From Treponema sp. (GTDB taxonomy: Bacteria; Spirochaetota; Spirochaetia; Treponematales; Treponemataceae): a stretch of 64,000 bases of DNA. Each line of letters starts with the position of its first letter. The first letter of the stretch is position 1. This document shows positions 1 to 8,658 of this stretch, piece by piece. The position numbers and the translations under genes were made by a program. The notes beneath the pieces are model-generated. The model was not told where the DNA came from, did no database searches, and saw only the letters and a program-made list of their open reading frames with translations. Location: positions 186,001 to 250,000 of the forward strand of contig JAKSTG010000001.1 in NCBI GenBank assembly GCA_024402695.1, read 5' to 3'.

Positions 1-1
1 T

Positions 2-799
2 CCACCTGATTATTTCTGTGCCACAGGCCAGCTTTGGGGAAACCCTCTTTACGACTGGGACGCAATGAAAAAAACAAACTACGCCTGGTGGATTGCAAGA
101 ATTAAACGGGTTCTTGAACTTACAGACTGCATCCGCATTGACCACTTCCGTGGCTTCGAAGCCTACTGGTCAGTACCAGCCACAGATGATACAGCCATGT
201 ACGGAAAATGGGTAAAAGGACCTGGCATCGATCTTTTCAAAACAATCAAAAAGAAGCTTGGAGATATTCCAATCATTGCAGAAGACCTTGGTGTAATCAC
301 AGAAGAAGTTGCAGAACTCCGTGACACAGCAGGACTCCCTGGAATGAAAGTTCTTCAGTTCGCCTTCAGCAAAGACGAAGTAAAAGAACACGGTATGACT
401 AACTACTTCATGCCTCACAACTTTACTACAGACCAGTGCATTGTTTATACCGGAACTCACGACAACGATACAACACAGGGCTGGCTTGAACTTATTGATG
501 ATGAAACTCTGGTCATCGTAGCTGAATATCTGACAGGTTCTGAAACCACTGCAGAAAAAGCAAAGGCAATGGTTAAGTCTGGAACTCTCAGAAATCTCAT
601 GATCAAATCTGTCATGAGCTCAAGTGCCGCTTATGCTGTAATTCCTTTCCAGGATATTGCAGGCTACGACAATGAGGCCCGCATGAACCGCCCTGCTACA
701 ACAGGAGCAAACTGGTGCTGGCGCATGAAAAAAGCCGACTTAAAAGAAAAGGCTGCCCGTTCATTAAGCTTCCTTTCAAGCTTATACGGTCGCAACTAA
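2..799 (+). CDS. malQ: 4-alpha-glucanotransferase, 3' part (5' end outside window)
   Basis: Disproportionating enzyme of GH77 that transfers alpha-1,4-glucan segments in cytoplasmic maltodextrin and glycogen metabolism. The frame is open to the left edge, where it reads PPDYFCATGQLWGNPLYDW, the family's conserved acceptor-side segment, so the gene starts outside the window; 265 C-terminal residues are visible. The catalytic signatures are all present: the nucleophile Asp in CIRIDHFRGF, the acid/base Glu in IIAEDLG and the third carboxylate in YTGTHDNDT. The gene converges on the GH8 gene; a large imperfect palindrome lies between them. Identity is secure; substrate range cannot be read from the sequence. 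Confidence 0.96.
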   Translation, partial: PPDYFCATGQLWGNPLYDWDAMKKTNYAWWIARIKRVLELTDCIRIDHFRGFEAYWSVPATDDTAMYGKWVKGPGIDLFKTIKKKLGDIPIIAEDLGVITEEVAELRDTAGLPGMKVLQFAFSKDEVKEHGMTNYFMPHNFTTDQCIVYTGTHDNDTTQGWLELIDDETLVIVAEYLTGSETTAEKAKAMVKSGTLRNLMIKSVMSSSAAYAVIPFQDIAGYDNEARMNRPATTGANWCWRMKKADLKEKAARSLSFLSSLYGRN

Positions 800-821
800 T
801 TAAAACATAAAAAAAACAAAC

Positions 822-949
822 TGAAAAATGGGACGCAGCGAATCGTGACAAAGCGGCGTCCCGCAGTGAGCCTAAGCAGCTTGCTGCGACGCGAACGAGG
901 ACTTACGCCGCTACTGGCACGAGTTCGCGTTGCTGGGACCCATTTTTCA
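822..949. repeat. GC-rich imperfect palindrome between convergent genes
   Basis: A 128-bp intergenic island with 11-bp perfect outer arms (TGAAAAATGGG / CCCATTTTTCA), then imperfect inner arms (GCAGCGAA..TCGTG against CACGAGTTCGCG..TGC and AGCGGCGT against ACGCCGCT), and a GCAGCTTGCTGC hairpin at the tip. The core is much richer in GC than its flanks. It sits between the 3' ends of malQ and the GH8 gene and could act as a bidirectional terminator or be a dispersed repeat of REP/MITE type; similar islands occur near 12.3, 14.7 and 15.4 kb. Confidence 0.7.
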
Positions 950-977
950 AGCGCGTTATTTTAATGCTTTTATGTTT

Positions 978-2087
978 CTAAACAGTGTATTTGCCGCTTA
1001 AAGCGAGCATGGCAAACATGTAAAGACAGTTGTCATAGTAACGGCGTTCACCGCGACGAGGTGGTGTATTCCAGAAACGGTCAATGATTTTTGCACAGGC
1101 TTTCTTGTTTGAAGGAGAACAGGCCAGTGTTCCCTGAGCCAAAGTAGCCAGCATTCCGATTGGATGCAGAGCCTTAAACTCTGTAGGGGTACCGTCAATT
1201 TCATACTTCATATAATCTTCAGGTTCAACATCTGCAAAGAACTTGATAAGATTATCTGCGATTTTTGAAAGCTTTGCTTTTTTACCGTTCCAAAGTGCAT
1301 CAAGACCAATGTTTGCGATAGTTCTGTAAGCATCAGAGAAATAACATCCGTGATCATCAAACATCGGGTCACCGCCCTTGAAGTGAACTTCATGGTCAGC
1401 AGTACCGTCAAAGTGTGCGTATTCCGGATGCATACCTGTTTGGGGATCTGCTGAAATCACAAGGTAATCGCGGCTGGCTTTTTCAGCTTCTTTCCAGAAC
1501 GGACGGTCAGATTCATCTGCCCACAAAGAGAAGAACTTATAGAAATGTGGAAGATGATATGACGGGTCACTGAAAGGAGAACCCGGTACAAATTTAATCA
1601 GGTGATTGTCTGCTGTCCACATAGGGATTTCAGAGTGAATACAGGTGCGGAGAATTTTCTGAGCCCATGCTTTGTAGTTGTAGATGCCTTCCCCGCTCTT
1701 CCATTTTTTATCTGCCAGGAAAAGAGCCATTGCAAAGAATTCTTCGCCGTCAGGAGCTGGTCCCCAGGCATTCTTTTTTCCGTCAGGAGCAACACTCCAG
1801 GCAAAATATCCTTTAAGAGGACCTTCATCCATATACATGAAATCACAGGCGAATTTCCACATACGGTCGAAATATTCTTTTTTGTCCATAAGGACACACA
1901 TCATCATACCGTAAGACATTCCTTCTGTACGGGCATCACAGTTTCCTGTATCCATAAAATATGATGTGTCGTTGAGTCCGTCAAAAAAGAAACGGTTCAT
2001 ACCTTCAAAAATATTGTAGAAGGTATCATTCAGTTTGTTTTCAATTTCTTCAGGCTTATAGCCGTATTCCAAAAGTGTATTCTTCAT
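978..2087 (-). CDS. GH8 reducing-end xylose-releasing exo-oligoxylanase (Rex-type)
   Basis: Removes xylose from the reducing end of short xylo-oligosaccharides (EC 3.2.1.156 type). At 369 aa with no signal peptide it should be cytoplasmic, acting on imported oligosaccharides. GH8 catalytic residues are visible: the acid Glu at 55 (ARTEGMSYGM), Asp 113 in PAPDGEEFFAM and the base Asp 252 in YFSDAYR; their spacing resembles that of characterised Rex enzymes rather than secreted endoxylanases or cellulases. The start has no Shine-Dalgarno sequence; a TACAAT hexamer ends 7 nt before the ATG. A GH8 endo-enzyme is the alternative, but lack of a leader and overall length favour Rex. Confidence 0.9.
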   Translation of the reverse strand: MKNTLLEYGYKPEEIENKLNDTFYNIFEGMNRFFFDGLNDTSYFMDTGNCDARTEGMSYGMMMCVLMDKKEYFDRMWKFACDFMYMDEGPLKGYFAWSVAPDGKKNAWGPAPDGEEFFAMALFLADKKWKSGEGIYNYKAWAQKILRTCIHSEIPMWTADNHLIKFVPGSPFSDPSYHLPHFYKFFSLWADESDRPFWKEAEKASRDYLVISADPQTGMHPEYAHFDGTADHEVHFKGGDPMFDDHGCYFSDAYRTIANIGLDALWNGKKAKLSKIADNLIKFFADVEPEDYMKYEIDGTPTEFKALHPIGMLATLAQGTLACSPSNKKACAKIIDRFWNTPPRRGERRYYDNCLYMFAMLALSGKYTV

Positions 2088-2176
2088 ATTAATAATTGTA
2101 GACCATATATATGGGAAAATATATAAGAAAAATATTGGAAATTATCAGAAATAAAGTCCTTTATGGAAGAAAGAAC

Positions 2177-2851
2177 TTACAACTTTCTGTAAAGCATAGA
2201 CGGATGGCCGCCGGTCTCGTAATTGATTGTCTTCTCAAGAACTTTTTTCTGCACCAGATAATTCAGATAATGTCGGATTGTAACGATTGAAATGCCGATC
2301 TTTTCTGAAATCATATCTACAGACTGGTAATAAGTTACGGTATCAAAATAATCCAATATGATTTCCAGAGTTTCTTTCTGAATGCCTTTAGGAAGTTCCT
2401 CTTCGGAAACGGACACCTGGTTCACAATAAGGCTGTCGATTTTTTCCTGATCAAGAATGCTGTTCTGATTTATAAGGTTGTATCTGGAAACAAATTTTTC
2501 AAGAGAAACCTGAAGCCGTTCCAGAGTGAAGGGTTTTACAAGATAATCTAGGACACCAAGATGCATAGTCTGTTCAAGAGTTGCCGTGTCGTTGGCGGCA
2601 GTAACCATAATCACTTCTGCGGGAATCTTGCGGTTACGGATATTCTTCAGGGTTTCAATTCCGTCCATGACAGGCATAAACACATCAAGGATAACCAGGT
2701 CCACGTCTTCCTTTTCAAGAAAGCTCAGGGCTTCCTCTCCGTTAGCGGCACGACCTTTCACCACAAAAAGATTATTCTTCTCAACATAATGTCTGTTAAT
2801 GTCTGCAACCATTGGATCATCATCAACAATCAAAACTTTGTACACCATCAT
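2177..2851 (-). CDS. CitB/DcuR-type two-component response regulator
   Basis: 224-aa transcriptional regulator. An N-terminal receiver domain carries the acidic pocket VDDD at 9-12, the phospho-acceptor Asp 56 in VILDVFMP and the conserved Thr/Lys end (VMVTAA.. and LVKPF). The C-terminal half has a winged-helix segment (KIGISIVTIRHYLNYL) typical of regulators paired with CitA/DcuS kinases, which respond to carboxylates or similar small ligands. It follows the kinase gene by 5 nt, with AGGAAAT just before its ATG, so the two are co-transcribed and should be cognate partners. The ligand is unknown. Confidence 0.92.
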   Translation of the reverse strand: MMVYKVLIVDDDPMVADINRHYVEKNNLFVVKGRAANGEEALSFLEKEDVDLVILDVFMPVMDGIETLKNIRNRKIPAEVIMVTAANDTATLEQTMHLGVLDYLVKPFTLERLQVSLEKFVSRYNLINQNSILDQEKIDSLIVNQVSVSEEELPKGIQKETLEIILDYFDTVTYYQSVDMISEKIGISIVTIRHYLNYLVQKKVLEKTINYETGGHPSMLYRKL

Positions 2852-2856
2852 ATTTC

Positions 2857-4095
2857 CTATTTTTTAAGTATAACAGTAAAGCAGGCTCCCTTACCAACCT
2901 GAGACTCAACAAAAATATCGCCACCCATACTTGCTATAAGCTGCTTTGTATGGAAAAGACCAACTCCCCGTCCTTCCCCTTTTGTAGAAAATCCGTTTTC
3001 AAAAATCTTTTCCTTGAAGCTTTCCGCAATTCCGGAACCAGTATCCTGCACAGTAACAAGAAGTTCCCCGGGATTTGTGAATACACCTACAGTCAAGAAT
3101 TTGTTTTCACCGGAACTGCTGTTCATTGAATCCAGAGCATTATCAATCAGATTTCCGGTGATAGTCACAAGAGCTTCTGAAGGAATCTGAATGTCTTCCT
3201 CCCTGAATTTCGAGTTCTCTTTGAAGTTGAACTTAACATTACATTCACTGGCTCTGGCAATTTTTCCTATAAGCAGAGCAGCCAAAGACGAGTTCTGAAT
3301 ATTATGCATAACATAAGAAACCGTTTCTCTCTGAATGATGGAAATATTCTGAATGTAGTTTTGTGCCTTTTCATATTCCCCGATCTGAATAAGACCTAAG
3401 ATAACATGAAGCTTGTTGGTAAAGTCATGGTTGTTTGCACGCATTGAATCAACAAGGAATTTTGTTCCTTCAAAATCTTCTGTGAAGCTTAAGAATTCTT
3501 TCTTGATCTTTTTTGAAATCGTAGCACAGATTGCCAGTTCTATAAGAATTGCCGCCAGGGTTACGGCAACAAAGAACAGAACCGTATGTTTTGTTGTGCT
3601 GCGGATTGAAGTCTTAAGGGCAATAGTCATTATAAAGCCGATATAATTTTCATCTTCATCATAGATTGCGGAATAGGTTCTTCGCTGAGGACCTGAAGGC
3701 CCGTTGGAATCTTCGGTGTAGTAACTGGTTGAAAGACTTGAAAAATCAGGATAATGGCCGTCATACCTTGTGTTTATAAGCTGATGGTTTGTGTGATAGA
3801 TTCGCTTGTTGGATTTATCGACGATGGAAATAATATCAACATTTGAAATTGACCGTGCCGTATTATCAAGATATACCGTCAGTTCTTCCTGCGGCATTTT
3901 CCGGACAAAACTGTAGAGCCTTGTAATCAATTCAGAAGTATTCTGCAAAGACTGATTCAAAGCTTTGTTTATGGCCCCAAGATTTATTATAAGTCCACCG
4001 GAACTAAGAAGAATTGTAATGGAAACAATCAGAGCAATCTGAGTTCTGGTTATTTCCTTTCTTAAAAGTCCAAGGTTATTTTTCTTTTCTTTCAT
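2857..4095 (-). CDS. CitA/DcuS-type sensor histidine kinase
   Basis: 412-aa inner-membrane kinase. Transmembrane helices at about 19-40 and 171-193 enclose an extracytoplasmic sensor of about 130 residues. The cytoplasmic part has the Spo0B-like dimerisation helix of this family with the phosphorylated His 223 in NNHDFTNKLHVI, then an ATPase with N box (ITGNLIDNALDSM), G1 box (VQDTGSGI) and G2 box (GRGVGLFHTKQL). First gene of a two-gene unit with the downstream regulator. The start lacks a Shine-Dalgarno sequence; TATAGT ends 6 nt before the ATG. The periplasmic sensor is not recognisable enough to name a ligand. Confidence 0.92.
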   Translation of the reverse strand: MKEKKNNLGLLRKEITRTQIALIVSITILLSSGGLIINLGAINKALNQSLQNTSELITRLYSFVRKMPQEELTVYLDNTARSISNVDIISIVDKSNKRIYHTNHQLINTRYDGHYPDFSSLSTSYYTEDSNGPSGPQRRTYSAIYDEDENYIGFIMTIALKTSIRSTTKHTVLFFVAVTLAAILIELAICATISKKIKKEFLSFTEDFEGTKFLVDSMRANNHDFTNKLHVILGLIQIGEYEKAQNYIQNISIIQRETVSYVMHNIQNSSLAALLIGKIARASECNVKFNFKENSKFREEDIQIPSEALVTITGNLIDNALDSMNSSSGENKFLTVGVFTNPGELLVTVQDTGSGIAESFKEKIFENGFSTKGEGRGVGLFHTKQLIASMGGDIFVESQVGKGACFTVILKK

Positions 4096-4271
4096 GTTTA
4101 TACTATATCATTTATATCTTTTTATTACGGCTTTTGAAAGTAAAAAAAGTGGTGACATAAAAAAAGATTTTTTTATCTTTCAAAAAATTGTTTATTTTTT
4201 TACTCCCGCTATTATGTAAACCGTCAGATGCAGAGCAGCTGGCAAAGAAAAAATTGTAACGAGGTATTGAA

Positions 4272-5213
4272 ATGAATTTAGCTCATCTTTTTGAAGCAGG
4301 TATGCTGGTATGTTTTGGTTTTTCATGGCCAATCAATGTTGTAAAAGCTTATAAAGCCGGAACAGCAAAAAGCACAAGTCTTGCTTTCATTTTCCTGATT
4401 ATCACAGGTTATATTCTTGGAATCAGTGCAAAGGTAATCAACAGCCAGTACAACTATGTTCTTGCCGTTTACATTCTGAATCTGGTTATCGTTTTCTCAA
4501 ATGTTCTTGTTTACTTCAGAAACCGTGCCCTGGATAAAAAACGAGAATCAGAAGAAACTGGAACTGCAGTCAAAGCCGAAAGAAAACCTGTTTATGCCCA
4601 CGAAGAACAGATCATTTTCCCTGAAGAAATGAACACTAAAGCAAAGAAATACAACGTTGTTCTTATGGGCGGAACCTATGCAAAAGACATTCCTGTAAAA
4701 AAGCTTGCATCAGAATTCGCCTTTGACTTCGACCTTTATAACAAAAGTTCCTTTGCCCTTTCCCTTAAGAATGCAAAAGAATACTTTGAAAAATATGTAT
4801 CGGCTCTCAACTCTGACGCCCTTATTCTTCAGCTTGGAAAAGAAGATGTGGGACTTTTCAAAGGAAATCCTTCCCTCTTCGACACAATGTATCTGGACCT
4901 GCTTTCAGCAATCAAAGCCCACAACAAAAACTGCCGTCTTGCTCTGGTTTCCCTGAACAACTCCGCAAACAACGGAACAGTTGCACAGATGAACAATCAC
5001 ATCAGAGCCATCGCCCAGTCTGAACAGGCAACTTTTGTGAACCTGGAAAATGCAGGACTCTGGAATCCAAAAGCAGTTCAGTCTTCCCTTGATTTCGCTC
5101 AGGGCATGGGTCTGAACGTAAAGAAACCTGTATATGATATCGCCGAAATCCTTTACAGCTACGCCGCTCAGAATCTTTCTGAAGACGGTCTTACTATGAA
5201 TGAAGCGGTTTAA
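4272..5213 (+). CDS. PQ-loop (SemiSWEET-like) membrane protein fused to an SGNH-like domain
   Basis: 313 aa. Residues 1-85 form three hydrophobic helices with a PINVVKAYKAGTAKSTS segment that matches the PQ-loop signature of SemiSWEET-type proteins (small sugar carriers or receptor-like proteins). A charged linker (about 88-125) leads to a soluble alpha/beta domain of about 180 residues resembling SGNH/GDSL hydrolases in layout (VVLMGGTYAKD as block I, LQLGKEDV as block III). The catalytic Ser of GDS and the DxxH motif are not evident, so this domain may bind rather than hydrolyse. GAGG precedes the ATG by 8 nt and a strong terminator follows. Function unknown; such fusions are uncommon. Confidence 0.7.
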   Translation: MNLAHLFEAGMLVCFGFSWPINVVKAYKAGTAKSTSLAFIFLIITGYILGISAKVINSQYNYVLAVYILNLVIVFSNVLVYFRNRALDKKRESEETGTAVKAERKPVYAHEEQIIFPEEMNTKAKKYNVVLMGGTYAKDIPVKKLASEFAFDFDLYNKSSFALSLKNAKEYFEKYVSALNSDALILQLGKEDVGLFKGNPSLFDTMYLDLLSAIKAHNKNCRLALVSLNNSANNGTVAQMNNHIRAIAQSEQATFVNLENAGLWNPKAVQSSLDFAQGMGLNVKKPVYDIAEILYSYAAQNLSEDGLTMNEAV

Positions 5214-5237
5214 GCCTCGTTGAATAATATACCCTTT

Positions 5238-5271
5238 GGGATATCCGGTTAGCGCCGGATATCCCTTTTTT
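5238..5271 (+). terminator. Rho-independent terminator
   Basis: Perfect 11-bp stem GGGATATCCGG / CCGGATATCCC with a 6-nt loop, followed by a run of T. It ends the PQ-loop gene and separates it from pdxY. Confidence 0.92.
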
Positions 5272-5313
5272 ATTTGTCTAGTCAATATTTCCCTTTTCTG
5301 TCAAAATACATCC

Positions 5314-6180
5314 ATGAACCGCATTGTTACTATTCAGGATATTTCCTCTCTTGGGAAATGTTCCCTTACAGTTGCACTTCCTCTTATTTCGGCCATGGGC
5401 GTAGAATGCGCCGTGCTTCCAACAGCGGTTCTTTCTACACACACCGCCTTCGAAGGCTTTACCTTCCGTGACCTTACACAAGACCTTCAGAAAACTGCCG
5501 ACCACTGGAAAAACCAGCAGATCCATTTTGATGCAGTTTACACCGGCTATCTTGGTTCCATCCAACAGATTGATATTGTGGCAAAGTTTATAGATGATTT
5601 TGGAGACCACGGCGCCCTTGCAGTTGTTGATCCCTGCATGGCAGACAACGGAGCCCTCTACAAAGGATTCACAACAGACTTCGCCGCCCGTATGGCAGGT
5701 CTCTGCGGAAAGGCAAATATCATTACACCAAACCTGACAGAAGCCCATTTTTTGCTTAATCTTCCATATAAAGGCAGCAATTACGACGAAGATTACATCA
5801 AAGACCTTGCAGTCCGCCTTGCCGCCTTGGGTTCCCAGAAAGTTGTCCTTAAAGGCATAGAATTTTCTGAAGATCAGAAATCGGTAAAAGGAACTAAAGA
5901 AAAAATCGGCATTTTATGTTATGATTCTGTAACTGAAAAATTCACCTGGTATTTCCACAAGAAAATGCCGCAGAATTTTCACGGAACGGGCGATATTTTT
6001 GCAAGCGTTCTTACAGGCGGAATAATGACAGGACTTCCTTTGGAAAGTGCCGTAAGCCTTGCCGCCGATTTTGTGGCTCAGAGCATTAAAGCAACCCTGT
6101 CCCACCCGGACTACAACTGGTACGGCGTAGATTTTGAAACTTGTATACCATACTTAATTCATAGACTGGAGAAAAAATGA
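5314..6180 (+). CDS. pdxY: pyridoxal/pyridoxine kinase
   Basis: 288-aa ribokinase-fold kinase that phosphorylates vitamin B6 vitamers with ATP (salvage of pyridoxal phosphate). The N-terminus NRIVTIQDISSLGKCS and the substrate-loop region, the VVDPCMADNG segment and the C-terminal anion-hole motif HGTGDIFAS all fit PdxK/PdxY; the general base is the Asp of GTGD. I chose the ATG giving MNRIVTIQD because the frame upstream runs back through the preceding terminator. No Shine-Dalgarno sequence is visible before it. The stop overlaps the start of cimA (ATGA), so the two are translated as a unit. Confidence 0.92.
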   Translation: MNRIVTIQDISSLGKCSLTVALPLISAMGVECAVLPTAVLSTHTAFEGFTFRDLTQDLQKTADHWKNQQIHFDAVYTGYLGSIQQIDIVAKFIDDFGDHGALAVVDPCMADNGALYKGFTTDFAARMAGLCGKANIITPNLTEAHFLLNLPYKGSNYDEDYIKDLAVRLAALGSQKVVLKGIEFSEDQKSVKGTKEKIGILCYDSVTEKFTWYFHKKMPQNFHGTGDIFASVLTGGIMTGLPLESAVSLAADFVAQSIKATLSHPDYNWYGVDFETCIPYLIHRLEKK

Positions 6181-7772
6181 AAAACGTAGAAATTCTTGAT
6201 TCCACACTTCGTGACGGCGCTCAGGGCGAAGGCATCAGCTTTTCGGTTCTGGACAAAATTCACATCTGTCAGGCTCTGGACGAACTTGGAGTAAAATATA
6301 TTGAAGCCGGAAATCCGGGATCAAACCCTAAAGACATGGAATTCTTCCAGGAAATGAAAAAGATTCCTCTGAAGAACGCAAAGCTCTGTGCCTTCGGTTC
6401 AACACGCCGCAAAGACATCAAATGTTCGGAAGATGCAAACCTTCAGAGCCTTCTTGCTGCCGGCACTGATACGGTCGTAATCTTCGGAAAATCATGGGAC
6501 TTCCAGGTAACAGAAATCATCAAGACAACTCTTGAAGAAAACCTGGCAATGATCCGCGACACCTGTAAATTCCTTAAAGAAAACGGCCGCTACGTTATTT
6601 ATGATGCAGAACACTTCTTCACTGCTTTCCAGAAAAACAAGGATTATGCAATCAAAACTCTCGAAGCAGCCATTGAAGGCGGTGCTTCAGTATTAAGCCT
6701 TTGTGAAACAAAAGGCGGCTGCATGATTGATGAAGTAAAAGATGCAGTTAAAGAAGTTTCAAAACTTCTTGGAAAGAAAGCAATCATCGGTATTCATACT
6801 CACAACGACTCAGGTCTTGCAGTTGCAAACTCACTGGTAGCCGTTCAGAACGGCGCAACTCACGTTCAGGGAGTTATGCTTGGCTTCGGTGAAAGAACAG
6901 GAAACGCAAACCTTTCTACAATCATTGCTGACCTTCAGCTCAAAATGGACTGCAAATGTATTCCTGAAGAAAACCTGCCAAACCTTACACCAATCTGTAA
7001 GCGCATTGCAGAAATCACAAACATCGCTCTGGATGCAGGACTTCCATTTGTCGGTGGAAATGCCTTTGCTCACAAAGCCGGTATGCACATTGATGCAATT
7101 ATGAAAAATCCTGTAGCCTACGAACACATCGCTCCAGAAAGCATCGGTAACAGCCGTGTATTCCTTATGAGCGAAGTTGCAGGCCGCGCTACAATCATTG
7201 AAAAGATTCAGAAGTTTGAACCTTCAATTAAAAAATCAGATCCAATCGTTAATGATATCATTAAAAAGATGAAGGACCTGGAATTCGAAGGCTACCAGTT
7301 TGAAGGTGCCGACGGAAGCTTTGAACTTATGGTCCGCAAAATGATCGGAAAATACCAGCCATTCTTCAAGCTCCACTACTACACAGTAAGCGGTTCAAAC
7401 CCACGCATTGAAGAAGGTGTTTGCTCAACTGCTCAGATTAAAGTTGAAGTTGACCGCCAGATTGCAGTTACAGCCGGTGAAGGAGACGGTCCGGTTAACG
7501 CCCTGGACATTGCCCTCCGTAATGCCCTTGAACGCTTCTACCCTCTCGTTTCACAGATTCGCCTTACAGACTACAAAGTTCGTGTTCTGGACGGAAAGAG
7601 CGCCACAGCTTCCCGCGTACGCGTAGTAATTGAATCTACAGACGGCGAAGCAACATGGGCCACAGTTGGTGTTTCTGCCGACTTGATCGAAGCTTCATGG
7701 ATCGCCCTTTGCGACTCCTTCGAATACAAGCTTATCCGCGATATTGAAAAGAGATTCAAGAAGATTGTGTAA
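6177..7772 (+). CDS. cimA: (R)-citramalate synthase
   Basis: 531-aa member of the HMG-CoA lyase-like acyltransferases that condenses pyruvate and acetyl-CoA to citramalate, a threonine-independent entry to isoleucine synthesis. N-terminal catalytic motif DSTLRDGAQGEG, the metal-binding HTHNDSGLA and the GFGERTGNANL segment are all present, followed by a C-terminal LeuA-type regulatory domain (from about 410). Length and the DGAQGEG variant match the long citramalate synthase family (TIGR00977 type) better than isopropylmalate synthase. Overlaps pdxY by 4 nt with GGAG ahead of the ATG. Confidence 0.9.
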   Translation: MKNVEILDSTLRDGAQGEGISFSVLDKIHICQALDELGVKYIEAGNPGSNPKDMEFFQEMKKIPLKNAKLCAFGSTRRKDIKCSEDANLQSLLAAGTDTVVIFGKSWDFQVTEIIKTTLEENLAMIRDTCKFLKENGRYVIYDAEHFFTAFQKNKDYAIKTLEAAIEGGASVLSLCETKGGCMIDEVKDAVKEVSKLLGKKAIIGIHTHNDSGLAVANSLVAVQNGATHVQGVMLGFGERTGNANLSTIIADLQLKMDCKCIPEENLPNLTPICKRIAEITNIALDAGLPFVGGNAFAHKAGMHIDAIMKNPVAYEHIAPESIGNSRVFLMSEVAGRATIIEKIQKFEPSIKKSDPIVNDIIKKMKDLEFEGYQFEGADGSFELMVRKMIGKYQPFFKLHYYTVSGSNPRIEEGVCSTAQIKVEVDRQIAVTAGEGDGPVNALDIALRNALERFYPLVSQIRLTDYKVRVLDGKSATASRVRVVIESTDGEATWATVGVSADLIEASWIALCDSFEYKLIRDIEKRFKKIV

Positions 7773-7850
7773 GATTTTTTCAAAAAAGTTTCAGTGATTT
7801 AAACGTCAGTAGCGTCATTGGAGCCTAAAAGAAGTAAGTTGGACATAAAA

Positions 7851-7883
7851 AAAGCCAGCTGAAGTATTTCTTCAGCTGGCTTT
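7851..7883. terminator. bidirectional terminator between cimA and higA
   Basis: Perfect 14-bp stem AAAGCCAGCTGAAG / CTTCAGCTGGCTTT with a 5-nt loop and an A run on its left side. It lies between convergent genes; the T run is best for the minus-strand toxin-antitoxin transcript. Confidence 0.88.
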
Positions 7884-7899
7884 AAATCGCAACATTAAC

Positions 7900-8193
7900 T
7901 TATGCATAAGCAAAAGTCGGAATTCTAACCAATTCTTTCTCTGCCTCAATTGCAGCAAGTGAAAGGTCATAATTCGACTGCAGGTTTATCCAGAACTCAG
8001 GACCTGTTCCAAAGAACTTTCCCAATCTTAAGGCTGTATCAGCTGTAATAGCACGATTTCCCTTTATAATTGCATTTATTCTTGCAGGTGGAACAAGAAT
8101 TTCAATTGCCAGTCTGTTCTGACTAATATTCATTGGCTTCAAGAATTCTTCAAGAAGAATCTCGCCAGGAGTTATCAAATTTTTTGTTCGCAT
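7900..8193 (-). CDS. higA: HigA-type antitoxin
   Basis: 97-aa HTH_3/XRE antitoxin of the HigA (VapI) family, which neutralises HigB and represses its own operon. The opening ITPGEILLEEFLKPMNISQNRLA and the recognition helix region (LVPPARINAIIKGNRAITADTALRLGKFFGTGPEFW) are family hallmarks. It is the second gene of the pair, 14 nt after higB, with its own strong GGAGG before the ATG, the usual toxin-first order of hig loci. DNA binding is expected at the palindrome upstream of higB. Confidence 0.93.
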   Translation of the reverse strand: MRTKNLITPGEILLEEFLKPMNISQNRLAIEILVPPARINAIIKGNRAITADTALRLGKFFGTGPEFWINLQSNYDLSLAAIEAEKELVRIPTFAYA

Positions 8194-8207
8194 ATTTTTC
8201 CTCCGGA

Positions 8208-8486
8208 TTAATGATAATCCACTATTTCAACATCCAAAGCATCTGCTCCATCCCACCTGAAACAGATCCTCCATTGATCATTTATTCGAATACTATACTG
8301 TCCTTCTCTATCACCTTTCAGAAGTTCCAGATGATTCGCAGGCGGTATTCGTAAGGTATCAACTTTTATTGCAGCCTGAATCATATCAAGTTTTCGAAGT
8401 GCTACCCTTTCAATAGCTTTAAACTTCCGGCTCTCACCAGTATTGTAAAGCTCCTCGGTATCTTTACACTTAAATGATTTTATCAT
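8208..8486 (-). CDS. higB: HigB-type toxin (RelE-like mRNA interferase)
   Basis: 92-aa toxin of the plasmid-maintenance killer family, expected to cleave mRNA at the ribosome when free of HigA. Typical features: LYNTGESRKFKAIERVALRKLDMI in the N-terminal helices (quoted in parts), LRIPPANHLELLKGDREGQYS and the C-terminal strand YSIRINDQWRICFRW; the basic residues Arg/Lys of the family active site are kept. The ATG has no Shine-Dalgarno; a TATAAT ends 6 nt before it, so the transcript is probably leaderless. This would keep toxin translation low compared with the well-led antitoxin. Confidence 0.93.
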   Translation of the reverse strand: MIKSFKCKDTEELYNTGESRKFKAIERVALRKLDMIQAAIKVDTLRIPPANHLELLKGDREGQYSIRINDQWRICFRWDGADALDVEIVDYH

Positions 8487-8492
8487 AATTAT

Positions 8493-8531
8493 ATTATACC
8501 TCTTTTCGGATATTACGCAATACGTAATACC
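8493..8531 (-). promoter_or_regulatory. hig promoter with overlapping operator palindrome
   Basis: On the minus strand TTGCGT (8515-8520) and TATAAT (8493-8498) are separated by 16 nt. A dyad GGTATTACG-N5-CGTAATATCC spans 8508-8531 and covers the -35, the expected position for HigA autorepression. Confidence 0.7.
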
Positions 8532-8658
8532 TTTTACGGAAATTTATCAGAGTCATTGAAAAAATTTCAAAAAGATGTTCCTTCAATAGTTACAAGGAAT
8601 TATACTCAAACTCATTGCACCATTGTGCACTACCATGATAAATAACAAGAGGCTCTTT
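8532..8658. other. intergenic stretch with nothing recognisable
   Basis: AT-rich sequence with no supported gene. The only structure is a short TGCAC-N4-GTGCA inverted repeat near 8616-8629. Confidence 0.5.
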
